Notes under the pieces: model-generated | Seen by the model: the letters and a program-made list of their open reading frames with translations, nothing else | Database searches by the model: none | Told to the model about the DNA's origin: nothing | Origin: Symsagittifera roscoffensis | Taxonomy: Eukaryota > Xenacoelomorpha > Acoela > Convolutidae | Reading direction: 5' to 3' | NCBI RefSeq assembly: GCF_963678635.1 | Contig: NC_087069.1 | Coordinates: 45,429,448-45,489,447 of the forward strand | Length of the DNA: 60,000 bases | Part shown: in pieces, positions 40,173 to 51,647 of the stretch | How the letters are laid out: every line of letters starts with the position of its first letter | Position numbering within the stretch: the stretch's first letter is position 1 | Program-made: the position numbers and the translations under genes

Positions 40173-43100
40173 CGAGAACGGGTGCAAGTTTCACGATCGA
40201 ACGGGTGTACTCGCCGGTTGCCGATCTAATTACGGTGGACCGCACTATGGGGTCATAAGCGTACTTGAATGATTTGACTCGCGCTAACGTATAATGGCCT
40301 CTTGGACTATTGTCTTCAATCAACCAAACGCGATCTCAAGTTTTCAAGTGTGTTTTTGGAGAAGAAAATCATTAGCTTGTTTGTTAAGCCTTAGTACGTA
40401 CTCACGGAGCGAACAAGTCGAGATGACATTTGCCTAGGATTGTGCTCGGGCGGAGCGTTTTTGATGATTGAAGTTTTGCTCGAAATCTAGTGGCGGAAAG
40501 CTAATTGAGCAGTGTCCAAGTAGGAAGTGGTTCGGCGTTAACGCTTTGAGATCGTTCGCTTCAGAGGACACGGATGTGAGCGGACGGTTGTTTAGAGACT
40601 GCCCAATTAAACAAAACGTGATTAGGAGGTTCTAATCAGTGAGTTTTCTTGTTCCCAGAATATCATAAAAAAAACTCTTCCGGTGCTCCGCACGAGCCTT
40701 TTCCGCAGACCTCCATGATGAGGAGCACTGGGTGGATTGAATTTCCAGGCTAGGCCTTTTTGAGCGAGCAGAACAGGTGTATGGGTATTCCAGTTCTCGA
40801 TGCACAAAATCAGCTCTTTGGCCGAGCCAACGAAGTTCGTGTCATTGTCCAACCAGATGACGGAAGGCGTTCCCCGCCGCCTAATGAAGTGTTATATTCC
40901 CATTGCACTGATACTTCTATTTATTGACAGAACACGCTCTAGAAGACCGGCACGTGTAGTCATACACGTGAATAAGAAGCCCCAGCGTTTCTCTGAGATT
41001 CGTTGAATCGGTACGTGGAACGGGCGAAGTATTCTACTCGGCAGTTCGCGAATGGCTGTTGTCGGTAACCCAGTCGCTCGAGTGGAAGGCCAGCCATCAT
41101 TGGTGTAATTACCTAGCTTTTCGTTTTCGGCATAACACGCAATGGTGTTCTATTGAACCGAGGGCAGTACGGAGCTTCAATACAACCTACTCTTATTGTA
41201 TAAAATCATGCAGGAAATCAACACTTTGGTGATGATTCATTTGGCGAATGAATGTTAAAAGCATCATCACGAGTAGATGTCGGCTATCTTAAAAAAATGA
41301 TGGGAAGCTTAACCTTAAATTCAACATCAGCGAGACGGCGAATACGGCCAGGGGAAGGGACTAGTCCACCGTACCGATGAACGGCGAAAAAGAAGCTATT
41401 CGGCCAGACTTTTTAAGGACTGTTTTTTAAGGACGGTGAACGACTCTGATTGAGGCAAAACCAATAGGTTTTGCATAGCTAATTCTAGTTTGGATGATTC
41501 GGTAATCGAACAAGTGTTGCAGTTTTGACGGTGATAATGTGATACCCTCAGCTTAAATGCGGCGATTTTTCGAAGTTTCGGAAAAGAACTAAAAATTTTC
41601 CAGACAAAAATTGGATCAGTGATTTTTGACGTGCAAATGAGTTTTGCAGTTTTTTCAATACTTTAATTTATGTCATATAAAGGTCCTTTGAGTCGAATGC
41701 TGTTGAGAATTTCTGAGTCCGTTTTAAAAGGCCGGTTTTCGGTTTTCAGACTTTCAGAGCCTCATCAGTTATTCCGCGAGGACACTTGGAACCACTCGTC
41801 AATTGCGGTGAATTCGAGAATTTTGGAAAACCGATTAGCCGGAAAATACAGGCAACTTGCTGGTAGAGTTCAACCACTGCAGTACAGTAGTGCTATCTGT
41901 CCACGTGTATGATCTTTCGATTTTTGTTTTTTAAAGTTTTTTGATTTCAAGTCTGCGTCTGCTGAGTCCAGTAACGCTGCTTGAAATTCAAACTTAGGGA
42001 TTAAAACAGTTTTCATCGGTGCTACTCTAGCTTTTACTAGAGCAATTTTAGCTTCATTTGTGACGAAGGAGCTACGGCGCAGGAAAGCAATCGAGCAAAA
42101 TTTGTCCTGACAGCTGTCACCAAACATATTTAGTTCTATTTGGTCAACTGGGGTGTCAAAAAAACAGACAGAAATTGTTATTCGGCCAAGTATTGAGCTT
42201 TGAGCTTTTCTTGAATTTCACCTGATAACGGTTCATCCCATTGCTGGCCCGAAATACGCCAAATATCCTTCAGTAAAAGCCGGGCACGAACGGTGTACGG
42301 TGCGATTAAACGGTTTGGGTCGGTTTGTTATAATCGGTTTCGTTATAGCTTTTTCCGCGCTACGACTAACGTTTAAAGTATCAATTTTATTATCCAACAT
42401 TAGACCTAATACGGGCGTTGCGTTGTCGTTTAGATTTATTTTTTTACAATGTCAATCTTGCAGTTCTCTGGATTTAACACTTTCTGCTAAACCTAGGAAA
42501 TTGCTGACAAGCTTGGTTAACCTATAACTTCCTAGGCTCAACAAACTTACAAGTTTTTTGCTCAGTTTTAGTGCTTCATTCGGATCAGCGATAGAATCTA
42601 AGAACTCATCCATATAAAAGTTATCCAGGACAGCATATGAAGCAGCCTGAAACTTGGCGTAATTATCTCTCGCGGTTTATTGGAGCGCAAAATTTGCACA
42701 AGTGGCGGAGTCACGAGCAATGAAGATGTGGCGAGTGTATTGAAAAACGTTTACCGCACTTTTGGGGTCCTCCCGCCACAAAAAATGCAACGACGGCTGG
42801 TCAGCTGGAATGACTGTTACTTGAAGGAACATTCCATCAATGTCTGCCGATACTGCAAACTTATGTTGTCTGAGCCGGAAGATATTTCACAACAAGATCT
42901 GCAAAAGATCGGGCCCTACCAAAAGTGACTGGCTCAAGGATACACCATGAAATTCCGAACCACGTTTAAAATTCGCCTCACCTTTCCAGGTTTATTCGGG
43001 TTAATCACTGGATGGTGGGGTAATTACAACTCGCGTTCGGTGCGCGTGTTCAACTCATTGTATTCAATAGGAGTGATATATCCCATTTCCAAATCGCCCT

Positions 43101-43785
43101 GAATAGTTTTACCGTAAAATTTTTCCTGGTCAGAATCTTTGTCGAGCCCCTTTTCCCAAGACTGAAGCTGGGCAAACGCGGAGTAGTAGTTGTTTGGCAA
43201 CTTGACATCCTTATCGACTCAAAGCATACCAACGGAGTATCGAGTTCCATCATGCGAAAGAGTTGATTCAAACCTTTTTAGAGCTTGCTTGTCTGATGCT
43301 GAACGCGGATCGGCTGATTTATAAGTACCGTAGGACTCAAGTTCACACCAGTGCTCTATAAGACAATCGTCTTCAGCACTACACTGGAAACAGTGAGATG
43401 GCAAACCTAAAGATGATAGTAGAGGACCACTGAGAACGCGATTGATAGGTAAGCGTACCGCAAACGATGAAACTCGGCTTTTATTGCCGTGGTCGGAAGA
43501 CGTGAAAAAAACCTTGGCCTAAGATCTTTTCCACGTCAGAGTATTGGTACGTCAAGGAAGGCACTGGAGCTAAATGAGGATAAAAATTTTCAAGTTCGCT
43601 GACCTTGATGGTGTCACACCGTAAGTTTAAATCTGTCTTCACAAAAGGTCGCGCGTGGAAATTGTATGTATTGGATTTATTAAAACCGGAAATTACGTTT
43701 TCTACTTGATCCGTCGTTAAAACTTGTTCTGAATTTATTCCACTGAGTGTAAGGTTCAAATTTTTACCTGACTATAAGTTTTTCA
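40155..43785 (-). pseudogene. Broken pol of the BEL/Pao element
   Basis: In transcription order: an aspartic-protease region at 43481-43759 (NLTLSGINSEQV, then ENFYPHLAPVPSLTY); the start of reverse transcriptase at 43219-43404 (DPRSASDKQALKRFESTL then HDGTRYSVGML), characteristic of BEL/Pao; worn palm sequence to about 42300; an RNase H piece at 41870-42127 (ALVKARVAPMKTVLIPKFEF); an integrase piece at 40622-40852 (DNDTNFVGSAKEL, FNPPSAPHHGG); and the C-terminal segment at 40120-40323 (EDNSPRGHYTLARVKSF). Many frameshifts and stops separate the pieces, so no functional product is possible. Confidence 0.85.
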
Positions 43786-43910
43786 GTAAGTTGAGCAGAA
43801 TTCCATGAGTGACTGCAAGCCAAATCACAAAGAACAAGAGTATTAGAGCTGGATGCGGAGCAGGCCTTTAACACGGAGAACGGAGGTGCCGCAAGTACCC
43901 TCAACTGTTT

Positions 43911-45736
43911 TCACTTCCAGACTACCGGAATGCGAAGAGGTTTTTCCTTCAGCTGGTGACTTTGTTGAGTTTTTTGCGGGGTATATTCATTCTGCTCCGT
44001 GTTGGACCGCATTGTGAGTGCTGTTGCAACCAGGCTTGTTGCACTTTCGAGATTTTTGGCATTTTCGAAATGTATGGTCCGATTGCATACAAGAAAAACA
44101 CACCTTCTGCTCGGCAGGAAACGTTGTTCTTTGAGTAGGAGTTTTCTCTTTGTAGACGCTAGAGGACCAAATTGCATGTTTGCTGTTGCAAACAACACAA
44201 AGCGGATACTGTTGATAGGGCTTTTCGTCAGACACTTTTGATTTAGACGATAAAAATCTTGTTACTGTTTTAGAAGTACCAGCGTTGGCCTAATTTTTTT
44301 GATTTCGGTTCTTGGAGTGTTAGCTTGCATTCGCGCATGCACCTCCGCCTTTTCTGCCAGCCAGTCATTGAAGTGGAGCAAAGATGGTTGGTAAAGACTC
44401 CTTTTTACTGTGTGAAGAGCCCAAGATTCCCTCATGTTGGGTGGCAGTTTACCTAATGCTTGGTTCAACAAAGCAACACCTTCCAAATCCTGGGTACAGG
44501 AGAGTGACTAGATGTGAGATGTGAGATTCTAGAAGCGAAACTTATAATGCCGTCGGAGTTATGCATCTTGAATGGTTGGAAACAATTTAGTTTGTCAAGA
44601 TGAGCATTACCTACTGTTTGTGGCCGGCCAAATTTCCAAACCAGAGTGTTCAAGGCATCTTAATACACAATACCGGAATACACAAATTCAGTGATGGCAT
44701 TTTTGGCTTTCCCAGTCGACAGCGCTTACAAACTGGCCGAACCATGCATGCCAATGTGAAAGAACACCGTTGTATTGAGACAATTTCCACTCTGGTAGCT
44801 GATCTTTACGGTTCATGGTTATTATCTCAGCGAGGTCTTCGATAAGTAGAGATTTTTGTTCGTTAATTGGCGGATAGGGCGGCTTGTTTCGATCAACGTG
44901 ATTGATTGTAGACATCAACGTTACAATCATTGAATCAGCCATCTCGGGGATCCGGAAATTGATATTCAGACTCCGGCCAGTAGAAGACGTTTCCACCACT
45001 GGTTAATGGGAAGTTCGAGTTCGTATAATCGAAGGTCGGGTTTGGCCCGTTTCTAATGTTGGTTTTAGACGACGTTTGAGATAGAGTTTGACTCTGGCTA
45101 GTTTGCGCGGTTTGAATGAAACCAAAGGGTAGCACAGTAGGTTTATTAGACGTTTGCGGAAGATTCAAAATGTTTTGAGTGTTATTTTGGATTGTAATTT
45201 TTTTTCACATCTAGATTGAAAAGACTTTCTGATATTGGTATTATCTTCATCCAATTGACTAGCTGAGACAGAGATCGCCGGTTGGAAAAAGTGGTTAACT
45301 GGGTTAACGCGGAACGGTTTAAAACCAGCAGCACTTGGTAACGGTTCGAGTTTATGTGCAGACTGAATTTTGTTGACTGTTTTGATCACCCAGCTTTCTG
45401 TCCTTTTACTTCCGGCAAGACTACCCTCAAGCAAGTCTATCGAATTTGACTTCTCTCTCATGTCTTCAAGAATCACATTTTCAGTTAAGGTAGCTTCGGC
45501 CAGTATTTGATTTGAATAGTGCGATCTTTCCTTTCAACGGCCCCAAATTTGCACTCATGGTTTATATCTAACTCTTTATCAAGCTTGGTTCTACCTAGCG
45601 TGAGACGGTTGATCTTATCGGCAAGATCGGACGCCATTGCTGGCGAAGACGAGGAACATTCGCGGTAAGCGAAGATGGGTCGGCAGCCATCGTACAACAA
45701 GTGACTACTTTGAGCGTCAGACAACCCTGGAAGCAA
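43911..45736 (-). pseudogene. Broken gag of the BEL/Pao element
   Basis: Fragments in several frames. The N-terminus is at 45485-45736. The core at 44688-44999 reads LPEWKLSQYNGVLSHWHAWF. Next come FGRPQTVGNAHLDKLNCF at 44465-44653 and LLNQALGKLPPNMRESWALH at 44262-44486. A zinc-knuckle region lies at 43987-44235 (CVVCNSKHAIW; then CFSCMQSDHTFRKC and CNKPGCNSTHNAVQH), the Cys/His pattern usual in BEL/Pao gag. Stops and shifts separate the fragments. Confidence 0.82.
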
Positions 45737-46791
45737 AACCCGAGGTCAAAAAATTAGCACAAGGTAATCAACTCGGAAAAAAATCTGGCTGAACGGTAGA
45801 ACTGCTATGAGCAATTTTATCTGGCCTACTAACCTAATGTTAACAGATAAAAGATGCTAGCAACTCAATAAATTTAATTTCAAACAAATTAAAACAAGTT
45901 CAAGTGAAAAGTTAAGCAAAAAACTAAACTCGTTTAAAACTCATGCAAAGACTTTGAATTACAACGGTCAACTTATTTTATGGGGAAATTCCGCAAAACC
46001 AGTTTAATTTGCTTCCTTTTGAAAAGTTTTTGTTGATTTTTATATAATTTTTTTTTCATTTATTTTTTTTCAACAATTGTTTTCAAGTTTTGGCAGTATC
46101 GTAGGATAACGGTTAAAATTTTCAATTCGAGACGAGAAACTTGATGCAATGCTTTATATTGCTTTTGAATGGTTTTACTTTTTGTAATTTTTCGACATAC
46201 AATATGGTTTAGAATTGAAATAGTTAAAGAGGCAGACTCCTATAAAACGGGGAGGATATTGTTTGTGCCCTCTCAATGACAATAAATGGTTGCAGTTATT
46301 CGATTTCTATAGTTTTTTAATAGTCGATTTAATTGCAAAGTGAACAAACATTGAAAACTATTGCTTATATGCTTGCTCTTAGAATTGTTGATTAGGTCAT
46401 GCCACAAAGCAATATGAATCCGGGAGGCTAACTGTGAGTTATTGTGTGAAATATATTGCACTGTTTTTTTTTTATTTTTTGCAAAACAAAATTAAAGAAA
46501 GTCCTTTTACGGCAACTTTTTCACAATCTCTCTCTCAGCTTTCGGGGTTGAGTTTGTATTGCATAAAAAAGAGAGCTTGCTCCTAAGATGAAAAAGATCT
46601 GGGGTTATTGATGAGACAGCGTTGATAAGAATAACGCAACTCCAAAATATTGTAAAATTTTACTTTATCAACTTTTCTCTGGAAAAAACCTAAGTTTTTT
46701 TCAAAATCACCCCCTTTTTTAGACAAAGTTTCGTTTTTTTTCACCGAGAAAATAGTCCTTTTTCCGCTAAAATTGACTTACTCCACGACTA

Positions 46792-46810
46792 TTCCCGAGT
46801 CGCGGCACCA
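46792..46810 (-). other. tRNA primer-binding site
   Basis: On the plus strand TTCCCGAGTCGCGGCACCA, which looks like a tRNA T-arm/acceptor 3' end with CCA, directly adjoins the LTR. The element would therefore be primed by a host tRNA, whose identity I cannot assign. Confidence 0.75.
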
Positions 46811-47249
46811 AAATTTTCCTATGACAAAAAAGACGTTCGGGAAAAACTCAAAATAACATATGAATTCAGAGTTTACAGAACAATTGGTAACATTTCTCCC
46901 CATTATTCGAACAATTCTTTTTCATTCATAGACTTTCACGATTATTTAGCAACTGCCGAATATGGGTATTTGAACAACTATCTTCCAACTGAACATTTTT
47001 TTGAACAATTTGTTATTACATAACTTACTGCTATAAGTTGAGGCTGAACAGAGAAAAAATTCATCAACTACGGCCAATAAACAAATTTAAGCAAAAACCG
47101 AAACAAAAGTTAATTTAATTCAAGTTTTAATTCTTAAGGTTAAAGTGTTTTCTTAGTTTTGAGTAACAGTTTCGCTAAAAACTGACCCAAAAAGTTTTAT
47201 ATGAAATAAATACATGATAAAAACAGACGCATAATTAGCCGCGCTAACA
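46811..47249 (-). repeat. 5' LTR of the BEL/Pao element
   Basis: 439 bp, partner of 39720-40154; shares GGGAAAAACTCAAAATAACA, GAACAATTCTTTTTCATTCA and CATAATTAGCCGCGCTAACA-like ends with small differences. Confidence 0.88.
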
Positions 47250-47382
47250 GCAATACCTTCTGAATGATATAAAGAAATCCGTCAAAAATGACTAGTTAAA
47301 AATTCGAAATTTGTCTGAAGAAAACAGAACTCACCTCGAGCACAAGTATTCCGTTGCTTTCGTTACGAAAGTCGGAACAATA
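47250..47382 (+). repeat. Dispersed repeat family X, copy A, right part
   Basis: Resumes the family exactly where 39719 left it: CAATACCTTCTGAATGATAT, CGTCAAAAATGACTAGTTAA, then ATTCCGTTGCTTTCG to AAAGTCGGAACAATAA. Confidence 0.75.
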
Positions 47383-48215
47383 ACCTGTAGTTCAATAATT
47401 AATCGTGTCTTAGATCTGCTTTAATTTATATAAAGATTTACACTATTCTACATATTTAATACAGCGTTATGGCATGGGTTATTTTAAGCTAACACAAGAA
47501 GGTTCAAATTCAGCTAGGAAGTCAATTGCGCTCTAATTGTGTAAAAATGTTCTCTGATAATGCAACAAGTCCCATTGAGCAAATTTTTATCGATGATTCA
47601 TCCTTAATGAGGCACTGCGATAGATTTATCTATGATTTTATCTCTGATCAGAATTAGAAATGCAAGCTCTTTTTCCTTTTTCGCCCACCGGAGAAATTTT
47701 ACTAGTAATTTATCTGTTTTCATCGTCCTATTGTTACAAAATTCGGCGTGCGGACCAATTAGAATACGAAAAAATATTTGGATACTGGAGTTCGTCGAAC
47801 AAAACTCAAACAGCTCTGCTTCGAACAGGGAAATCTATCCAGATAGCCTCCTTTGATAAGAGCTAGGGTAGGCGAATTGAGAGCAAACGTAACTTCTTTA
47901 TAATGTTGAGCATTTCACTTTGAGCTGGTTCAATACAACACAGCACATCTGAATGTTGCAAATTCACCTTTTGAAAAACCTTTGACACGGTTTTTCAAAA
48001 TGATTTCGTATTAACTCAATTGAGTTCAATTGAACTTTGTTCTAGTGGTAAACAATATGCGGTAAAATGGCAAACAATCTCAAATTTTGAACATATCCAG
48101 CCTTTTCCGTAGATACCGGGAAATCTTCAATATATAAATTTTTTTCTTAGCAGTTTTTTTTATAAACGTCAATTTTTACTTAAATAAACTCATATGCACA
48201 ATTTTTTTGTGAAAA
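47383..48215. promoter_or_regulatory. Upstream region of the lectin-like gene
   Basis: No other gene is supported. AT-rich blocks such as TCAATATATAAATTTTTTTC near 48128 could serve as a TATA element about 80 bp before the ATG. Confidence 0.4.
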
Positions 48216-48424
48216 ATGCAATTGAGTCTAATTTTTCTCTCTGTTTTCTTCGCCTTCGGACGGTCTGATTCAGTTTCCTCATTAACAATTGAAGACGTTG
48301 AGGAAATCTGTGAGTCTTGTCCCACTAGTTTCTACAAAATTCCTGGAATTGAAGACAAGTGCTACGGATTTTTTGGTGAAAATGAACAAGGACTGATGCA
48401 AGCAATGGCTACATGTACAGAGCA
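48216..48424 (+). CDS. C-type-lectin-like secreted protein, exon 1
   Basis: Starts with an ATG and a clear signal peptide (MQLSLIFLSVFFAFG, cleavage near residue 18). It then has ESCPTSFYKIPGIEDKCYGF, the cysteine-aromatic opening of a C-type lectin domain, and ends in ATCTEQ at a donor GCA|GTGAGT. Two bases of the last codon are completed by exon 2. The full product would be about 188 residues, a single short lectin-like domain, secreted. The ligand is unknown. Paralogues lie at 131-494, 8533 and ~51010, so it belongs to a local tandem family. Confidence 0.85.
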
Positions 48425-48524
48425 GTGAGTGTTTTTTTAATTCTTAATAAAAAATAGCACAACCGAATTTTAATTAATTAAAAACATTTTAAACACTTCT
48501 GAATCAACTGTCACAAAAAATTTT

Positions 48525-48618
48525 TTGTTTATTTATCATTTTTTAAATTCAATCACTAGCTAGCTTGTCTTTTGTTTATTTATCATTTTTTAAATTCAAT
48601 CACTAGCTAGCTTGTCTT
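48525..48618 (+). repeat. 47-bp perfect tandem duplication inside the intron
   Basis: Two identical 47-bp units end in CACTAGCTAGCTTGTCTT, the second ending ~30 bp before the acceptor. Identity is complete, so the duplication is recent or an assembly effect. Confidence 0.85.
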
Positions 48619-48647
48619 CTACAGTTTGATAAAATTCTCATATTTAG

Positions 48648-49005
48648 AAACTCAACGGCGCAGTTGTTCACGCCAGAATCAAATGCCGAAGAAAAGTTGG
48701 TAGAAGATTTTTTCGCACCTAAACTTGAGGGCAAAGTGTATTGGTTGGGCTATGTAATGCTTGAGCTGTCCGTTAAAGATTCGGACAAAGCGATCAATGG
48801 GTTTCCTAGCTTCTGGGGTTCAGTCTACACTGGCGCCGAAATGCCAAAAGAACTGCAAGAAAAAGTGTTAGTATGGGCACCAACCAGTGATTTAAAAGAA
48901 CATTGTTTATATGGTATGCTTAGTAAGGGAAAAATCGGTGACCTCAATTGCTTGTCGCCATCTTGGAAAGAGAGCGCAGTCATTTGCTCGTTGGATATGA
49001 ACTAA
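48648..49005 (+). CDS. C-type-lectin-like secreted protein, exon 2
   Basis: Preceded by the acceptor TATTTAG; the first base completes the codon left by exon 1, after a 223-nt intron. It encodes FTPESNAEEKLVEDFFAPKL, YWLGYVML (the W-L-G motif of the lectin fold), FWGSVYTGAEMP, and cysteines at HCLYGML, LNCLS and VICSLD that would close the disulfides. The stop is followed by an AATAAA at 49073-49078. It is intact and by its upkeep likely expressed, unlike the copies at 8533 and 51010. Confidence 0.85.
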
Positions 49006-49072
49006 TGAAACTGAAACCAAACTGTAGACATTTTTCTTTGCTCAACAAACTTGTTGCTTACCAGTTGTTTTG

Positions 49073-49078
49073 AATAAA
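49073..49078 (+). promoter_or_regulatory. Polyadenylation signal of the lectin-like gene
   Basis: AATAAA 68 bp after the stop codon. Confidence 0.65.
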
Positions 49079-49190
49079 ACAATAGTTGTCTTAAATTTAC
49101 TCATTTAAACTTGAATTCACTTTTTATTTTAACTAAGTTATGAGAAACCAATTTAAAGTTTTGATTTATTTTGTTTTCAAACATTAACAA

Positions 49191-49622
49191 GACTGCTCGT
49201 ATCAGGGCGAAACCTTGAAGGTTCCGAATGCCTTATGGAGCAGTAATAACAATACAAAAATTAAATGTAACAAAACAAAAAGAAAATTTTTTTTCTGAAA
49301 TTTGAAATTTTTTTAATGAAAATCATCCCCCCACACGTCATGTGCAGTACAAAAGGATAAATTTTGCTCCTTTTAACAAAGTAATTATGCCAAATAAGCT
49401 TCTTTCAACCAAATTGGAACAATTTATAAGACGGATTAAATCTATCGCTCGTTAATTTTCCGAAATTGACCAAAATGGCAATCTTTAAATCCCGGTAATT
49501 TTACGAAAAAGGATCACAGGTAAAATATCTTTTCAAATTTGAGCTCAGGACAACAATACCTTTCGAATGATATAAAAAACATTCCGTCAAAAATGGCTAG
49601 TTAAAAATTCGAAATTTTCTCA
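49191..49622 (+). repeat. Dispersed repeat family X, copy B, left part
   Basis: GACTGCTCGTATCAGGGCGA to CGTCAAAAATGGCTAGTTAA and GAAATTTTCTCAG. It is interrupted by ~740 bp and resumes at 50361. Confidence 0.75.
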
Positions 49623-50360
49623 GGAGCGCAAAGCTTATTTTAGTTCTTATGTAGTTTATAGATTCTGGATAGCTTTCTTGTCTTTTTTCACTTAATTTTT
49701 CGGCTAATCACTGCATCTTCCGCGTGGCTGTTGGAGCAGCGCCACCGGTGCATCCAAAAATTAGCGGGCAGAAGCTACTCTGCTCTACGTTAAAAAATTC
49801 TTTGCTGATATTTGGAGTTCTGATAAACGTAGAGCAGAGTAGCTTCTGTCCGCTAATTTTTCAGTAGATAAAAACCATCAAAACCATCGTCATCGAAGAT
49901 GGATCAACCCTTTCCCCCAACTTCTAGCTTCTCATCCTCGTAAAATGAATTCAGATGTTAAATAAATTCAATTCAAGACATGACCGGGAAGATAAAAGCT
50001 TATGTAAAACAGTTTCGTTTCAAATCCCGAGAACCCTCCGGATTCCTGAATCCGGGGAAATAACGCCCTTAGCTTCTTTCCGGAAGGCTGTTTTTCTACC
50101 CTTCACCGTAGTTGTTAACGACCTTGCAACGATTGTAGCGACACAATCGTTGCAACTCGGAGCGGTCTCTGCTAACTCTGCTTTTTCTTCGATTCTGATC
50201 TTCTATTTTTCCATAGTGATCTTCGGCGCAACCAGAATATCTTGACCTTCACCGTTTGACTAATCGTCCCATTAACGTCACTAATCTCTCAAAACTGTCA
50301 AATCGGAAAGTTAGCTGCTAACTATTCGAAATCGCCGAATCTGAATTTTTGTCCATTCTG
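49623..50360. mobile_element. Unclassified insertion into repeat X, with a long hairpin
   Basis: About 740 bp that split copy B. It contains a hairpin with ~35-bp arms (49757-49791 and 49826-49861, AATTAGCGGGCAGAAGCTAC against its complement with one mismatch, 34-nt loop) and a second perfect 13-bp hairpin (TTGCAACGATTGT) at 50124-50155. GC is higher than in the surroundings. A 96-codon frame near 49955 has no recognisable domain. Confidence 0.5.
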
Positions 50361-50429
50361 GTCTGAAGAAAAAAAACCCACCCGAGCACAAACATTCCGT
50401 TACTTTCGTATCGAAAGTCGGAACAATAA
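50361..50429 (+). repeat. Dispersed repeat family X, copy B, right end
   Basis: GTCTGAAGAAAAAAAACCCA followed by CCCGAGCACAAACATTCCGT and TCGAAAGTCGGAACAATAA, matching the end of copies A and C. Confidence 0.7.
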
Positions 50430-50845
50430 ATGCATGAGTAGGAAAGGTAATTTAACTTTTTTTGGAACAGTAGTGAAACTGACTGTTCAGTACTTCAATT
50501 CAAGGTTTAAAATAGTTTAAAAAAGAAATCATGCAACTTTTTAGATAAATAAACACATAAATAGTAGTTATAGTAACAAAATTAAAAATAGCGCGTCCAG
50601 AAATTAAGATGCTCAACAAGATGACTTCTCGCCTGCCCATTTTGAAAGAAAGCTGAAAAGGTTTTGCATTATATAAAAAGTATGCTTTCGTTTTATGTTT
50701 TCGAAATGCTCTGTCTGATTTGGGTTAATTGCTTTTTGATTTTACAACACCGATACTTGACGTCATGCTCAAAGAAAGGAATTTTTTCATTTGTTTGTTC
50801 GAAAACACAATTTCCATTGTCAATTTATGCTTAAAGAAAATAAAC

Positions 50846-51003
50846 CACGCGTTATTTGTTCCAAAATGGCAATCTTTAAACCCCATAAGTTTACAAAAAC
50901 TGATCACAGGTAAAATATCTTTTCTAAATTGAGCTCAAGACAACAATACTTTTTGAATGATATAAAAAAATTCAATCAAAAATGGCTAGTTAAAAAGCCG
51001 AAA
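50846..51003 (+). repeat. Dispersed repeat family X, fragment E
   Basis: Contains CCAAAATGGCAATCTTTAAA, GATCACAGGTAAAATATCTT and AAAAATGGCTAGTTAAAAAG; it abuts the lectin-like gene fragment. Confidence 0.65.
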
Positions 51004-51004
51004 C

Positions 51005-51243
51005 TGATATTAAGGTCGGTAATTCTGCGGGGTGCTGGGGTTCAATCTACACTGGAGCTGAAATGCCTGATGCATTTCAGAAACTGATATGTGTATGACC
51101 CCTATAGAGGAAACCCTCAAGAACTGTGCTTGACCGGAGCTGTCAAATATTAGTTTAACGCCGATGTCAACTGCAAGAGACGTGACAATAGAAACACGAC
51201 AAAATTGACAATTTTTACGCTGGCATTTAAAGAATTATTAAAA
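51005..51243 (+). pseudogene. Fragment of the C-type-lectin-like terminal exon
   Basis: TGCTGGGGTTCAATCTACAC followed by TGGAGCTGAAATGCCTGA matches the WGSVYTGAEMP region of the intact gene. The end, TTTTTACGCTGGCATTTAAA, resembles the end of the exon at 131-494. Frameshifts and stops lie between. Its 5' side is replaced by repeat X. Confidence 0.7.
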
Positions 51244-51647
51244 AACGAACACTGAATTAGCTCTACTATACGACTATGACTATTGAACTTTTCTTTTTCT
51301 TCATTTTCTTCATTGATATGGAAGATAGAAAAATGTTTTAGCATATTTTTCAAAGTGGAGGTGGGAAGGAATAGAATGGAGTATCTTTCAAAGTTCTCGA
51401 CCAAATTTTGGTATTGTCTCGACCCAAGAAAGGCTTGAATTTGCTCAGTTTATCTTTACTACAAAATCCAAGACCGAATTCACATATACTTAAACCGGCC
51501 TTACAAAATCTTTTTTTTGAATTTTTGAACGCCATCATTTCACATGCTGTACAAACTACAGAGAGTGATAAGGATCGCGTAAAGCAGACTATTGAAAAGA
51601 CCAACTGGCAGTTTCTCAATTTTTGAAACGATTTTTAATCGGAACAA

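Larger units (their letters stand above)
39720..47249 (-). mobile_element. BEL/Pao LTR retrotransposon, complete but decayed
   Basis: Two ~435-bp direct LTRs flank a minus-strand gag-pol with BEL/Pao hallmarks. A primer-binding site adjoins the 5' LTR and a polypurine tract the 3' LTR. Flanking CAAT at 39716-39719 and 47251-47254 is the likely target duplication. It fits the empty-site sequence seen in other copies of the interrupted repeat (GACAACAATACCTTTCGAAT near 49553). Coding frames are broken by many stops and shifts. The LTRs differ at many positions, so the insertion is old. Confidence 0.9.

Noticed and set aside
49955-50245. 96-codon frame in the unknown insertion
   Set aside because: No domain or homologue recognised, and it includes a hairpin; too weak to call a gene.
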